The notes under the pieces are model-generated. The model searched no databases. It saw only the letters and a program-made list of their open reading frames with translations, and was not told the origin of the DNA. A stretch of DNA of 64,000 nucleotides from Amphritea sp. (GTDB lineage Bacteria; Pseudomonadota; Gammaproteobacteria; Pseudomonadales; Balneatricaceae), in the NCBI RefSeq assembly GCF_016744155.1, contig NZ_JADGEW010000004.1, forward strand, positions 121,276 through 185,275. The letters are read 5' to 3'. A program made the translations under genes and the position numbers. Shown in pieces: positions 35,838 to 44,359 of this stretch (position 1 is its first letter; every line of letters begins with the position of its first letter).

Positions 35838-37313
35838 CTAACTGACTTTAGGGCGATTACTCCATAGATAGACAGCGATGGATAGAATGATCATCGACAG
35901 AAGAGTCAGGCTTATAGGCCGGTTGATAAATATGCTCAGGTCGCCATTTGCTACGCCCATTGCCTGACTGAAACGAGTCAGGAATACCGGGCCAAGAACC
36001 AGACCGAGAATGATAGGTACCGGTGGAATATCGTTCTTTTTCAGGAAGTACCCAAATACGCCGAACCCCAGCGCTATTAACGCGTCGGAGAATTGATAAT
36101 TCTGACTGTAGCTGCCGATAAATCCCAGTACCAGAATAAAGGCACCGATGAAGCGTCCCCGGATTCGGGTGAGATTAACGATCCACTTAGTAGCAAAAGA
36201 TAGATAAACAAAGACTACGATGTTCATCAAAAACAGTGAGATGTACAGTCCCGATATAAACTCAGGACGTTCAGCAAACAGTGTGGGGCCAGGGACATAA
36301 TTATGTACCATAAAGACGGCTAACAGCATTGCCATTAAGGCATCAGCAGGAATTCCAAAGGCTAGCAACGGAATCAACACGGAAGCGGTGACGGCGTTGT
36401 TAGATGTTTCCGACGCAATCAGTCCTTCAGGTGCTCCATCGCCAAATTTCTCAGGAGTCTTAGAGAATTTTTGGGCTAGTGTGTAGGAGAAAAATTGAGA
36501 TCCAAATTCACCTACACCGGGTAGGAGTCCCATCACCACACCCAGCGCAGCTGAGCGAATGACCGTTATTTTATGCTTAAGAAGTACGAAAAATCCTGAA
36601 AATAGACCATCACCTTCCAGCTTGGTTACGCTTGAGTCATTGCCACGGGCAGATAAAAGAATAAAAGCCTGAGACATAGCAAACAGACCGATAACGGCAG
36701 GGACAAGCGGAATACCGTTTAGCAACCATTCCTGATGGAAGGTGTAGACCTGAGTGCTGAATGAGCGATCAATGCCAATGGTCCCCAGGAATATTCCCAG
36801 ACCCAGCATCATTGCAGCTTCCACAACGTGCTTTCGATGAGCCAGAACAACAAAGATCATGCCCAGCGCAGACAGCATTGCAAATTCAGCCGAGCCAAAA
36901 AGCCGGGCAACCTGAGACAGCATAGGTGCCAGCAAAACTAACGACAAGACACTGATTATTCCGCCAACGAAGGACGATGTGTAAGCGATAGAAAGGGCTT
37001 TTTTACCTTCCCCGCGCAAAGTCATCGGGTAGCCATCGTATGTCGTTAGAACCGCTACCGGGGTGCCGGGTGTATTCATCAGTATGGCGGGAATAGCACC
37101 GCCATACCATGCACCACCATAAACGCCTAACAGGAGAGAAACACCCGCCAGCGGCTCCATTGAAAAGCTTAGGGGTAATAGAATTGCAATGACGCCGGCC
37201 GGCTCAAGTCCCGGAATTGACCCGATGGTTACGCCGATCAGTGCACCAATAATAATTGCCAGCATCACATTTAGTGTGCCGACCTCTTGTAAACCTAAAT
37301 ACAGGATTTCCAT
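35838..37313 (-). CDS. tctA: tripartite tricarboxylate transporter, large membrane subunit TctA
   Basis: A 491-residue membrane protein with about 11-12 helices, typical of TctA. Signatures include GVTIGSIPGLEPAG near residue 28, GGAWYGGAIPAILMNTPGTP near 67, and GLLPGVGEFGSQF in the second half. With TctB and TctC it imports carboxylates using ion gradients. The gene order usp-tctC-tctB-tctA is intact, with short gaps. The carboxylate is unknown, and aromatic acids are plausible from context. Confidence 0.93.
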   Translation of the reverse strand: MEILYLGLQEVGTLNVMLAIIIGALIGVTIGSIPGLEPAGVIAILLPLSFSMEPLAGVSLLLGVYGGAWYGGAIPAILMNTPGTPVAVLTTYDGYPMTLRGEGKKALSIAYTSSFVGGIISVLSLVLLAPMLSQVARLFGSAEFAMLSALGMIFVVLAHRKHVVEAAMMLGLGIFLGTIGIDRSFSTQVYTFHQEWLLNGIPLVPAVIGLFAMSQAFILLSARGNDSSVTKLEGDGLFSGFFVLLKHKITVIRSAALGVVMGLLPGVGEFGSQFFSYTLAQKFSKTPEKFGDGAPEGLIASETSNNAVTASVLIPLLAFGIPADALMAMLLAVFMVHNYVPGPTLFAERPEFISGLYISLFLMNIVVFVYLSFATKWIVNLTRIRGRFIGAFILVLGFIGSYSQNYQFSDALIALGFGVFGYFLKKNDIPPVPIILGLVLGPVFLTRFSQAMGVANGDLSIFINRPISLTLLSMIILSIAVYLWSNRPKVS

Positions 37314-37327
37314 AGCAGACTCATGAA

Positions 37328-37894
37328 TTACAGGTATTGGTTAGCAAAATCAGTCCAGGTATCCGGTAGCAGGCTATAAAGCCACACATCGGGTAACCAG
37401 ACACTTAAGCCAACACGAAATATTAGAACCATCACTGTTATGGTGAACAGCGAAGCCAAGACCCATGTGCGTTCAAACAATCTGCTTAGCCATAGCAAAG
37501 TGAGGATAAATATCAGAGTGGATAGCACAAAGCCTAAAACTGAGAGGGTGTTTATATAGAGAAAGAACAGCAGTGCAGAGAACAGAGCCGTGCGATAACT
37601 ACTGAGGGTATCTATCAGTCTGTCGAGAGGTTTAAGGTCTCTTAGGTAGCCACTTTTGACCGATTCCATAACACGTACAGCAGAAAATATTGCTACCAGC
37701 AGAATTCCCAGTGAAGAGCCAAACATGGGTTGAATAAACCAACCTCGCTTGGTGTTAACCCAGGGGGTTTCGATCGGTAGTAGAAATAAAAGAAGCAGGG
37801 CTCCTGCGAGGATAAACCAGTAGATACCATAGTGCTTATACGTGGCAGGTTCATCTGTTTTACTGAGGCTTGAATTTAGAGGTTGGCTGCTCAT
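37328..37894 (-). CDS. tctB: tripartite tricarboxylate transporter, small membrane subunit TctB
   Basis: A 188-residue protein with four predicted membrane helices, as expected for TctB. An N-terminal tail of about 25 residues precedes the first helix. Sequence conservation in TctB is low; the call rests on topology and on its position between tctC and tctA (14 bp before tctA). It pairs with TctA to form the permease. Confidence 0.87.
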   Translation of the reverse strand: MSSQPLNSSLSKTDEPATYKHYGIYWFILAGALLLLFLLPIETPWVNTKRGWFIQPMFGSSLGILLVAIFSAVRVMESVKSGYLRDLKPLDRLIDTLSSYRTALFSALLFFLYINTLSVLGFVLSTLIFILTLLWLSRLFERTWVLASLFTITVMVLIFRVGLSVWLPDVWLYSLLPDTWTDFANQYL

Positions 37895-37977
37895 AATTGG
37901 TACCGTTTGTTATTATTAGGAATATCACCAACAAGCATTGCAGCAGCCTGTTAGGCCGCTGCAATATAGAGAAAAGA

Positions 37978-38925
37978 TTACTCTTTCATAAAGTCTAACA
38001 GTGACTTAGCAGCTTCATAGTCGTCTGCAACAATTTTCTTTGCGTCTTTTCCGCCAATCCAGAAGATACCAGCACCGGTGGTTTTGCTTAACTCTGTCGC
38101 TTGCTCATCTGCAAGAGCCTTCTGGGCGATCTCCGCGATACGTTGCTTAATCTCTTCAGAGGTTCCTTTCTTAACAAACAGACCATTCCAGGTTGTTAGA
38201 CTAATACCTGTTTGCTCATTCAGAGTGGCAACATCCGGAGCAATACTCAGGCGATCACGGGTCAGGGAAGTCAACAGTTTTACTTCACCAGAATTAAGGC
38301 ATGCCAGGATTAACTGAGTTGTCGTGTTGATTACGTCGGCATCTCCATTTGCCAGAGTTGAGCAATCGTTAGCATCAAAGGCCGCATCAGACGAAAAGGT
38401 GATACCTGCCTGTTTAGCTGCTTTAAATGTGATGGCGGTCGGCAGTGCCATGTAGCCAAAGTGCCCGAGAGATACTTTGTTGTTCTGAGAGAACTCGGCT
38501 AGTTCTTTCATGTTGTTGTACGGTGAATCCGTCTTGGTTGCCAGAACAAAAGGATAATCCAGGAAGATGCCAACAGGCTCAAAAGTGTCTTTTTCGTAGG
38601 GAGCATTACCAGACAGCAGATGAGTCGTTAAGATGTCAGCAACAAATGAACCGATAGTCAGTCCGTCAGCTCGAGCGCTTGCAACATATCTGGCACCGAG
38701 AATACCGGCACCGCCAGCTTTGTTAACAACAGAAGCAGGTTTGCCTGTTTCTTTGGACATCTCTTCAGCAATCTTACGCGTCAGAATATCTTCTAGATCA
38801 CCAGGAGGCCAGGGGACTACAAATTTCACAGGGCGATTAGGATAATCAGCAGCGACAGTGATAGAACTGATAAACGGGGCGCTAACCAGTGCCGCAATAG
38901 CGCATACTTTTATTATATTTTTCAT
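37978..38925 (-). CDS. tctC: tripartite tricarboxylate transporter, periplasmic binding protein TctC
   Basis: A 315-residue exported solute-binding protein. The signal peptide ends near residue 26 (ITVAADYP), and YPNRPVKFVVPWPPGDLEDI is the typical Bug/TctC opening. A GAGGAAA ribosome site precedes the ATG. Ligand-binding loops are present, but the ligand cannot be inferred. It heads the transporter genes and follows the universal stress gene by 27 bp. Confidence 0.92.
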   Translation of the reverse strand: MKNIIKVCAIAALVSAPFISSITVAADYPNRPVKFVVPWPPGDLEDILTRKIAEEMSKETGKPASVVNKAGGAGILGARYVASARADGLTIGSFVADILTTHLLSGNAPYEKDTFEPVGIFLDYPFVLATKTDSPYNNMKELAEFSQNNKVSLGHFGYMALPTAITFKAAKQAGITFSSDAAFDANDCSTLANGDADVINTTTQLILACLNSGEVKLLTSLTRDRLSIAPDVATLNEQTGISLTTWNGLFVKKGTSEEIKQRIAEIAQKALADEQATELSKTTGAGIFWIGGKDAKKIVADDYEAAKSLLDFMKE

Positions 38926-38952
38926 GAACTTTCCTCTGGGTATATCTTAGTT

Positions 38953-39435
38953 TTATTTGCTGTTCTTTTTCAATGGAACAATCAGTACAGGTATTTCACT
39001 GTTATGAATGACTTTTTGAGCGGTTGAGCCGAGAAAGATTCTGGCTGCTGACGAGCTTTCGCGATCGCCCATGATTATCATGCTGGCGTTAAGCTTTTTG
39101 GCTGCCTGCATGATTACCTGAGCGGGCTTTCCCGGAGATACCTGTATCTCTGGTGGATATGGAAGCTCAAAGTCAGCTTCCAGTTCGCTGGCAAGAAACT
39201 CTTCTATACGCTGGCCAATTTTTAACTTGAAGCTTTCTATCAGCTGATGCTTATGTTTAGCGGTAGCGCTTTCGGGTAAAAAATCTTCGATGAAATCGTT
39301 CATCGGTTCCATTACATGAATAAAAACTATTCGTGCATCGTTGTTGATGGCTTGTTTTACGGCCATACGAAATGCAGGGCGACTGCCTTCACTGATATCA
39401 CTGGCGTACAGAATGGTATTGATCTCAGGTAGCAT
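38953..39435 (-). CDS. universal stress protein UspA-family
   Basis: A 160-residue single UspA domain with the ATP-binding pattern G-x2-x-...-G-S-T in MGDRESSSAARIFLGSTAQ. It is the first gene of the usp-tctCBA operon, with tctC 27 bp downstream. Single-domain Usp proteins linked to transporters are known (TeaD with a TRAP transporter), which suggests it regulates the transporter; that is inference. A family B dyad lies 64 bp upstream. Confidence 0.88.
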   Translation of the reverse strand: MLPEINTILYASDISEGSRPAFRMAVKQAINNDARIVFIHVMEPMNDFIEDFLPESATAKHKHQLIESFKLKIGQRIEEFLASELEADFELPYPPEIQVSPGKPAQVIMQAAKKLNASMIIMGDRESSSAARIFLGSTAQKVIHNSEIPVLIVPLKKNSK

Positions 39436-39498
39436 AATTATTTATCCGGCTGCGTATCTCTTGTTATTCATTACAGAGCAAAACCTCCTGGCTTAATA

Positions 39499-39514
39499 TC
39501 AACCGTATGGTTGA
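39499..39514. promoter_or_regulatory. family B dyad upstream of usp-tctCBA
   Basis: TCAACC-GTAT-GGTTGA is perfectly symmetric, and the flanking left TAT extends the resemblance to the 34895 site. It starts 64 bp upstream of the usp ATG. Confidence 0.7.
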
Positions 39515-39694
39515 CTATGATCTGAGGGAGAAAGAAAAAGGATAAAAAAGCCTGCTACTAAAGCTTGAAAGGTGAACCGCAATGATGGGCAGAAGCATAA
39601 TTTGATGTTAGCTAAACAGTTGAGCCTAGTTGCTATCAGAGCAGTGCCGTATGGTCAGTCGCTATCAACCAGGTGATGGGGATATTATAAAAAG

Positions 39695-39723
39695 ATAAAA
39701 AAAAAGAGCTTACTTGCGTAAGC
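39695..39723 (-). terminator. Rho-independent terminator downstream of tyrS (minus strand)
   Basis: On the minus strand the stem GCTTAC-GCAA-GTAAGC is followed by a tract of about ten Ts. It lies 168 bp beyond the tyrS stop, leaving a structured 3' region or a short independent RNA between them. Confidence 0.8.
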
Positions 39724-39890
39724 CCCGAAAACTCTTCTTGAGAAGAGAGAGGATCCAAAACCACTGGAGATACAGATAAAGAGATCTGCATAGTTTTGGA
39801 AGACAGTCTGTAGAGCCAGTGCAACAGACCAGTAAATTAAATCAGTTAGCGTCTGTAGCCGGTATCAGCCAAAGGGTTGATCGGCTTATA
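39724..39890. other. tyrS 3' region, possible sRNA, with a weak family B dyad
   Basis: The 167-bp stretch between the tyrS stop and its terminator has no convincing gene. It contains a degenerate family B dyad at 39862-39883 (GTATCAGCC-AAAG-GGTTGATCG) and a local inverted repeat ACAGAT/ATCTG near 39773-39792. The long spacing to a strong terminator allows a 3'-UTR sRNA, which is speculative. Confidence 0.3.
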
Positions 39891-41177
39891 TTATTGATTA
39901 TCGTTATCCATACAGCCCAGATGAAAGTGTTTTTTACCTCTGCGAACGAGTAGGTATCGGTCGTGCAAAGCGGTATTGCCTGTCAGGCGTTGCTCATTAT
40001 CTGTGACGGTCTCTCCGTTAACCTGGACTGCACCTGCCGATACAAACTCTCTGGCTTGACGGCGTGAGCTTGCCAGTTCCGATTTCACCAGAAGATCGGT
40101 AATGCTCATCTCAGCAGTGAGCTCTGAGGTGGGTAGCCCATCCTGTTCTAGCTGCTGAAACTCTTCCGCAGTGAGCTGATTAAGACTGCCGCTGAAAAGT
40201 GCATCGGAAATGCGCCTTGCTTGTTGCAGTGAAGTTTCACCGTGAACCAGAAGCGTCATCTGTTCTGCTAGAGCTTTCTGGGCTTGAGGTTTTGCCCCGC
40301 TTGTCTGGTCTAGTCGTTCAATCTCTTCAATTTCAGGAAGGGATAAAAAGGTGTAGTACTTCAGAAAACGGTAAACATCAGCGTCGGCTGTATTGATCCA
40401 GAACTGATAGAAGCTATAGGGGGAGGTCTTTCGCGGATCTAGCCATATTGCACCGGACTCAGTTTTACCAAACTTTGTACCATCGGCTTTAGTTATCAGC
40501 GGTAGGGTCATGCCGAACACTTGCTTGCTATTCAGGCGCCTGGTCAGATCAATACCGGCAGTAATATTGCCCCACTGATCATTACCGCCAATCTGCAGAG
40601 TGCACTGTTTAGTGCGGTTAAGCTGGGCGAAATCATAAGACTGCAAAAGACTGTAGGAAAATTCAGTAAAGGATATTCCCTGATCTGGCCGCTCTATACG
40701 CTGGCGCACAGATTCTTTGTTAATCATTGAGTTAACGGAGAAATGCTTACCGATGTCACGCAGAAAACTCATGATATCCATCGAGCCCATCCAATCGCTG
40801 TTATTAGCGATAGTCGCTGGATTGTCAGGAGTATCAAAATCCAGGTATTTTTTTAGCTGAGTGCTGATACTGTCGATCCAGAAATCTATAGTTTCAACGG
40901 TATTCAGGCTTCTTTCCGTTGCTTTAAAACTGGGGTCACCAATCATTCCTGTTGCACCGCCTATCAATGCTACGGGGCTGTGACCGGCCAATTGAAACCG
41001 TTTAAGCATTAATAGTGGTACAAGATGGCCGATGTGCAGGCTGTCAGCTGTGGGATCAAAGCCACAATAAAGGGTTCGTGTTTGTTCAAGGTGCTTATCT
41101 AGCCGCTCGTTATCGCCGCTCTGCTGGGCGATAAGACCGCGGTCTCTTAGATCGTTAAGAAGGGGGGAGTGTGTCAT
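39891..41177 (-). CDS. tyrS: tyrosyl-tRNA synthetase (KFGKT type)
   Basis: A 428-residue class Ic tRNA synthetase that charges tRNA-Tyr. The HIGH motif is in [10 protein letters not shown] (about residues 47-51), and the second signature is [12 protein letters not shown] (KFGKT form). Substrate-pocket segments [10 protein letters not shown] and [10 protein letters not shown] are present, and a C-terminal S4 RNA-binding domain spans about 350-428. All catalytic motifs look intact. It lies between an aldehyde dehydrogenase and a transport operon in a catabolic region, which is unusual for a housekeeping synthetase. It may be a second copy; the rest of the genome is not visible. Confidence 0.95.
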   Translation of the reverse strand: MTHSPLLNDLRDRGLIAQQSGDNERLDKHLEQTRTLYCGFDPTADSLHIGHLVPLLMLKRFQLAGHSPVALIGGATGMIGDPSFKATERSLNTVETIDFWIDSISTQLKKYLDFDTPDNPATIANNSDWMGSMDIMSFLRDIGKHFSVNSMINKESVRQRIERPDQGISFTEFSYSLLQSYDFAQLNRTKQCTLQIGGNDQWGNITAGIDLTRRLNSKQVFGMTLPLITKADGTKFGKTESGAIWLDPRKTSPYSFYQFWINTADADVYRFLKYYTFLSLPEIEEIERLDQTSGAKPQAQKALAEQMTLLVHGETSLQQARRISDALFSGSLNQLTAEEFQQLEQDGLPTSELTAEMSITDLLVKSELASSRRQAREFVSAGAVQVNGETVTDNEQRLTGNTALHDRYLLVRRGKKHFHLGCMDNDNQ

Positions 41178-41200
41178 GGCTATTTTGTTTTATAGGTATT

Positions 41201-41231
41201 GAAGAAAATGGGGGTAGATATATACCCCCTA
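41201..41231 (-). terminator. hairpin between the ALDH gene and tyrS
   Basis: On the minus strand GGGGGTA-TATATC-TACCCCC is followed by ATTTTCTTC. It is a plausible weak terminator or attenuator, so tyrS may be expressed as a minor read-through product of the porin-ALDH transcript. Confidence 0.55.
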
Positions 41232-41242
41232 CAGACAAGGGT

Positions 41243-42655
41243 TTACTTGTTAATGTTGAGGACTTGCATGCAGGTATATTCAAGCATGCCTTCTTCGCCG
41301 AACTCGACACCGAAACCGGACATTTTGCAGCCGCCGAAGGGAGCGTGGGGTAATACTTCCGCGTGTCCATTGATCCATGCGGTGCCGCACTCAAGCTTGC
41401 TGGCTATTTCAGTAGCCTGTTCGATGTTGGCGGACCAAACTGAACCACCCAGGCCAACACTGGCTGAGTTGGCGCGGGCCAGTGCATCTTCAACATCGGT
41501 ATAGCGGATTACGGGTAGTACTGGACCGAACTGTTCTTCATCTACAAGACGGGTACCGTCGCTGATATCTGCAACGATGGTTGGTGGATAGAAGTAGCCA
41601 GGGCCTTTAAGAGCCTCGCCTCCACATAGAATTCTAGCGCCATTAGCTTTAGCATCTTCGACCAGATCGTTGACAATGTTGAACTGATTTACGTTCTGTA
41701 TGGGTCCGAAATTCACACCGGCTTCCATGCCATTACCAACAACTTGCGCCTGGGCAATATCAGAAAGTTTGTTGCACAGAGCATCATAGATATCATCATG
41801 AACATAGAGGCGTTTCAGTGCAGCACAGGTCTGGCCCATATTGAGGAATGCGGTCTGGAAGATAGCCTCAGCAATAGCATCAACATCAGCATCTGGTAAT
41901 ACGATTGCTGCATCATTGCCGCCAAGTTCTAACGTCAGGCGCTTAAGATTTGTCGCTGCGCTGCTCATAATTCGCTGGCCGGTAGGGGTTGAACCGGTAA
42001 AAACTATTTTGCTGATGCCGGGATGGCTACTAATAGCTCCGCCGATATCTGCCTGACCTGTGACTACGTTTACAACGCCGGCAGGAAGTATTTCGTTGAT
42101 CAGTTCTACCAGTCTGAGTGTATTTAACGGGGTAAATTCTGAAGGCTTGCAGACAACCGTATTTCCGGTTCTGAGCGCAGGCATAATATGCCAGATAGCG
42201 ATCATCAAAGGCCAGTTCCAGGGAGTGATTGAGGCGACAACACCCAGTGGCTTGTGGTGAGCCTCAATACGTTTGTGTTCGCTATCTTCAATGATTTTTA
42301 CGGGTATCACCAACTCTGCATTATAGCGAGTCCAGGCAACAGCACCGCCGACTTCAGCCTGGGCAAGAAACATAGGTTTACCCTGTTCCAGTACGATGAT
42401 CTCCGCCAGTTCGTTGGCATTGGCTTCTATCGAGTCTGCAATCTTGTGCATCAGTGACTGGCGTTCTTCATTTGATGTATGTTGCCAGGTTTTAAAAGCG
42501 TTGGTTGCTGCAGTAACGGCTTGATCAAGTTGTTCAATAGAGGCGAGAGGAGCCGCTGCAGTTACGGTTTCAGTAGCAGGGTTAATAACATCGAAGTTAC
42601 CGGCGGCACCGGCTACTTGTTCGCCATTAATAGTGAGTGCGAAAGAGTTCAGCAT
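41243..42655 (-). CDS. NAD(P)-dependent aldehyde dehydrogenase
   Basis: A 470-residue aldehyde dehydrogenase. The catalytic Cys lies in NMGQTCAALKRL, the Glu in LTLELGGNDAAIVL, and the cofactor loop is TPWNWPLMIAIW. ATG 42655 with AGGAG eight bases upstream is chosen; the open frame extends 23 codons further without support. It follows the porin gene by 72 bp and precedes tyrS. It may oxidise the aldehyde formed by the nearby aminotransferase, for example an arylacetaldehyde to an arylacetate. The substrate is inferred from context only. Confidence 0.88.
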   Translation of the reverse strand: MLNSFALTINGEQVAGAAGNFDVINPATETVTAAAPLASIEQLDQAVTAATNAFKTWQHTSNEERQSLMHKIADSIEANANELAEIIVLEQGKPMFLAQAEVGGAVAWTRYNAELVIPVKIIEDSEHKRIEAHHKPLGVVASITPWNWPLMIAIWHIMPALRTGNTVVCKPSEFTPLNTLRLVELINEILPAGVVNVVTGQADIGGAISSHPGISKIVFTGSTPTGQRIMSSAATNLKRLTLELGGNDAAIVLPDADVDAIAEAIFQTAFLNMGQTCAALKRLYVHDDIYDALCNKLSDIAQAQVVGNGMEAGVNFGPIQNVNQFNIVNDLVEDAKANGARILCGGEALKGPGYFYPPTIVADISDGTRLVDEEQFGPVLPVIRYTDVEDALARANSASVGLGGSVWSANIEQATEIASKLECGTAWINGHAEVLPHAPFGGCKMSGFGVEFGEEGMLEYTCMQVLNINK

Positions 42656-42677
42656 CTTAGTTCTCCTAGAGACAAGT

Positions 42678-42699
42678 GAGCCCTGCATAAGCAGGGCTC
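42678..42699. other. stem-loop between the porin and ALDH genes
   Basis: The arms GAGCCCTGC/GCAGGGCTC surround ATAA. On the minus strand no T run follows. It may protect the porin mRNA 3' end and lower ALDH expression relative to the porin. Confidence 0.55.
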
Positions 42700-42727
42700 T
42701 ATTTTTTATAAGGGTATTACCCATTTA

Positions 42728-44002
42728 TTAGAACGGTACGATCGCGATAACCTGAGCGTAGAAATTATCTGAAGAGGTATTCTGAGTCTGATTACCATTG
42801 TCTGGTGAGTAGATACCAATCAGAGGGCTAATGATCAGATGGTCAGTCACAACCCATTCAGCATAAAGGTCTATCTCGTGTCCATCGGAGTTAGCACCAA
42901 ACGTGGTTGAATCGCTGAAATCAAAATACAGCGCACCGACAGATAGCATTTCCGTTGGGGATGCTTTTACGGCAAGGTGCTGGATAGTGGCAGATGAGCC
43001 AAATGGCCCTGCATAATTAGATGCAACTTCACCCTGGAACCAGGTGCCGTAACCACGATTAAAGCCAAAGAACAGCGAGTCAAAGTTCTCTTCATACTTC
43101 GTGTAACGATAAGTTAGCTGTGGCGCCCAGGCTACGTCAGAAAAGGTCCAGCCGGCTTCGGCATACCATGCATTTGCGTCATCAGAGTTGTCGCCCTGTG
43201 ACTGGTCAGCATACTCGGCTGACAGGAACAGGTTTTCGACACCGGCATTACCCTGAAAACGAACGCTGACAGTCTTCTGCCCATCACGCTTGGCATTGTC
43301 GACAGCATCAAGACCTTTAATGTATGTCGCACCGAAAGTACCCGTTTCAGTAACATACTCAATGTTTGCACCGCCAAGCTCTACTTCAGACTGCGCCGTA
43401 TTGTCTGATTCAAGATAGAAAAGGTCGCCGCGCAGGCCATCTTCGCCACCAATACGTGCAATCGCGGTTTGGTTAAATGCTTTACGGGCTGCTAACCAAT
43501 ATGCGCCGCCGCGGTTAGAGTCAGGGAACACACCCTCACCCAGGTTTAATGCATCACCATTGATAAGAAATCCGTCACCAATGGAGAAATTCTGGCGACC
43601 AAAAGACAGGTCTAGCATATCCGTGCGGAAACCAATGAAGGCGTCCTCTACTGCAGTACGACGTTCGCTACCGTCAGTATTTCCGCCGGCATCACCGTCA
43701 CCCCAGGTGCCTGAAGAAACGAAGTTAAGTCCACCGTATAAAGAATTTACTTCACTTAGGGCATGACTGCCGCTGAAGCCGGCTTTGAGATAGCCTTCTT
43801 GCCAGCTGGAACCGTTACCCGTTTTACCGAAATAGTTTTCATCGCTGCTGAACGTGCCTACAACAGCTTCGATATCCAGGTTCAGTTCAGAACCGTTTTC
43901 ACTGTAAAGGTTGTAAGCAGATGCGGAGCCTGATGCCAGGGCAATGGCTGAACCCAGCGCTACAGCAGAGAGCTTTTGTTTTAAGTGTTGTGTCATCGAC
44001 AT
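42728..44002 (-). CDS. outer-membrane porin, alginate-export-like family
   Basis: A 424-residue beta-barrel protein. A signal peptide ends near residue 28 (GSASAYNLY), aromatic/Gly-rich amphipathic strands follow, and the terminal residue is Phe (AIVPF), as expected for outer-membrane insertion. AFIGFRTDMLDLSFGRQNF resembles the alginate_exp/DUF1302 porin group. It probably admits the pathway substrate. ATG codons at 44002 and 43996 both follow GGAGGATC. A perfect family B dyad lies about 106 bp upstream. Confidence 0.82.
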   Translation of the reverse strand: MSMTQHLKQKLSAVALGSAIALASGSASAYNLYSENGSELNLDIEAVVGTFSSDENYFGKTGNGSSWQEGYLKAGFSGSHALSEVNSLYGGLNFVSSGTWGDGDAGGNTDGSERRTAVEDAFIGFRTDMLDLSFGRQNFSIGDGFLINGDALNLGEGVFPDSNRGGAYWLAARKAFNQTAIARIGGEDGLRGDLFYLESDNTAQSEVELGGANIEYVTETGTFGATYIKGLDAVDNAKRDGQKTVSVRFQGNAGVENLFLSAEYADQSQGDNSDDANAWYAEAGWTFSDVAWAPQLTYRYTKYEENFDSLFFGFNRGYGTWFQGEVASNYAGPFGSSATIQHLAVKASPTEMLSVGALYFDFSDSTTFGANSDGHEIDLYAEWVVTDHLIISPLIGIYSPDNGNQTQNTSSDNFYAQVIAIVPF

Positions 44003-44107
44003 GATCCTCCAGGGATTCTTTATTTTTTTTGGCCGGAGTGGTTATTGAAGGGGGTAGATAACCAAACCAACTGGATCTTATTCGACCCGTAATCCAGGCC
44101 GAAAGTA

Positions 44108-44125
44108 ATCAACCATATGGTTGAT
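44108..44125. promoter_or_regulatory. family B dyad upstream of the porin gene
   Basis: ATCAACCATATGGTTGAT is a perfect 18-bp palindrome with the same TCAACC/GGTTGA half-sites and 4-bp centre as the sites at 34895 and 39499. It is in the divergent porin/gabD intergenic region, closer to the porin. Confidence 0.72.
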
Positions 44126-44275
44126 CTAAAGAAATAGGGGGGGATAGAGTAGTAATTTAATCTTTTCAAGCGGGAATCTTTTAATAAAAAAACGACATTA
44201 CAGCGGGTCAAATAGTAAATTTATAACTTACTTTCGAGGGATTTCTTATATCAATACAGCCATGCTTCAAAAAAG

Positions 44276-44293
44276 TACTTAACTTATTAACTA
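44276..44293. promoter_or_regulatory. family A operator (probable HpaR site) upstream of gabD
   Basis: TACTTAA-CTTA-TTAACTA, six of seven arm positions symmetric, about 67 bp before the gabD ATG. The right arm is identical to the hpaD operator. Confidence 0.65.
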
Positions 44294-44359
44294 AATTCTA
44301 ATAGAGTATAGTCCATAATAAACGGGTTGAACTGCCCGACAACGTTAGAAGAGATAGCT

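Noticed and set aside
39636..39824. A 62-codon minus-strand frame downstream of tyrS
   Set aside because: It runs through the terminator hairpin and T tract, lacks a ribosome site and has an atypical composition.
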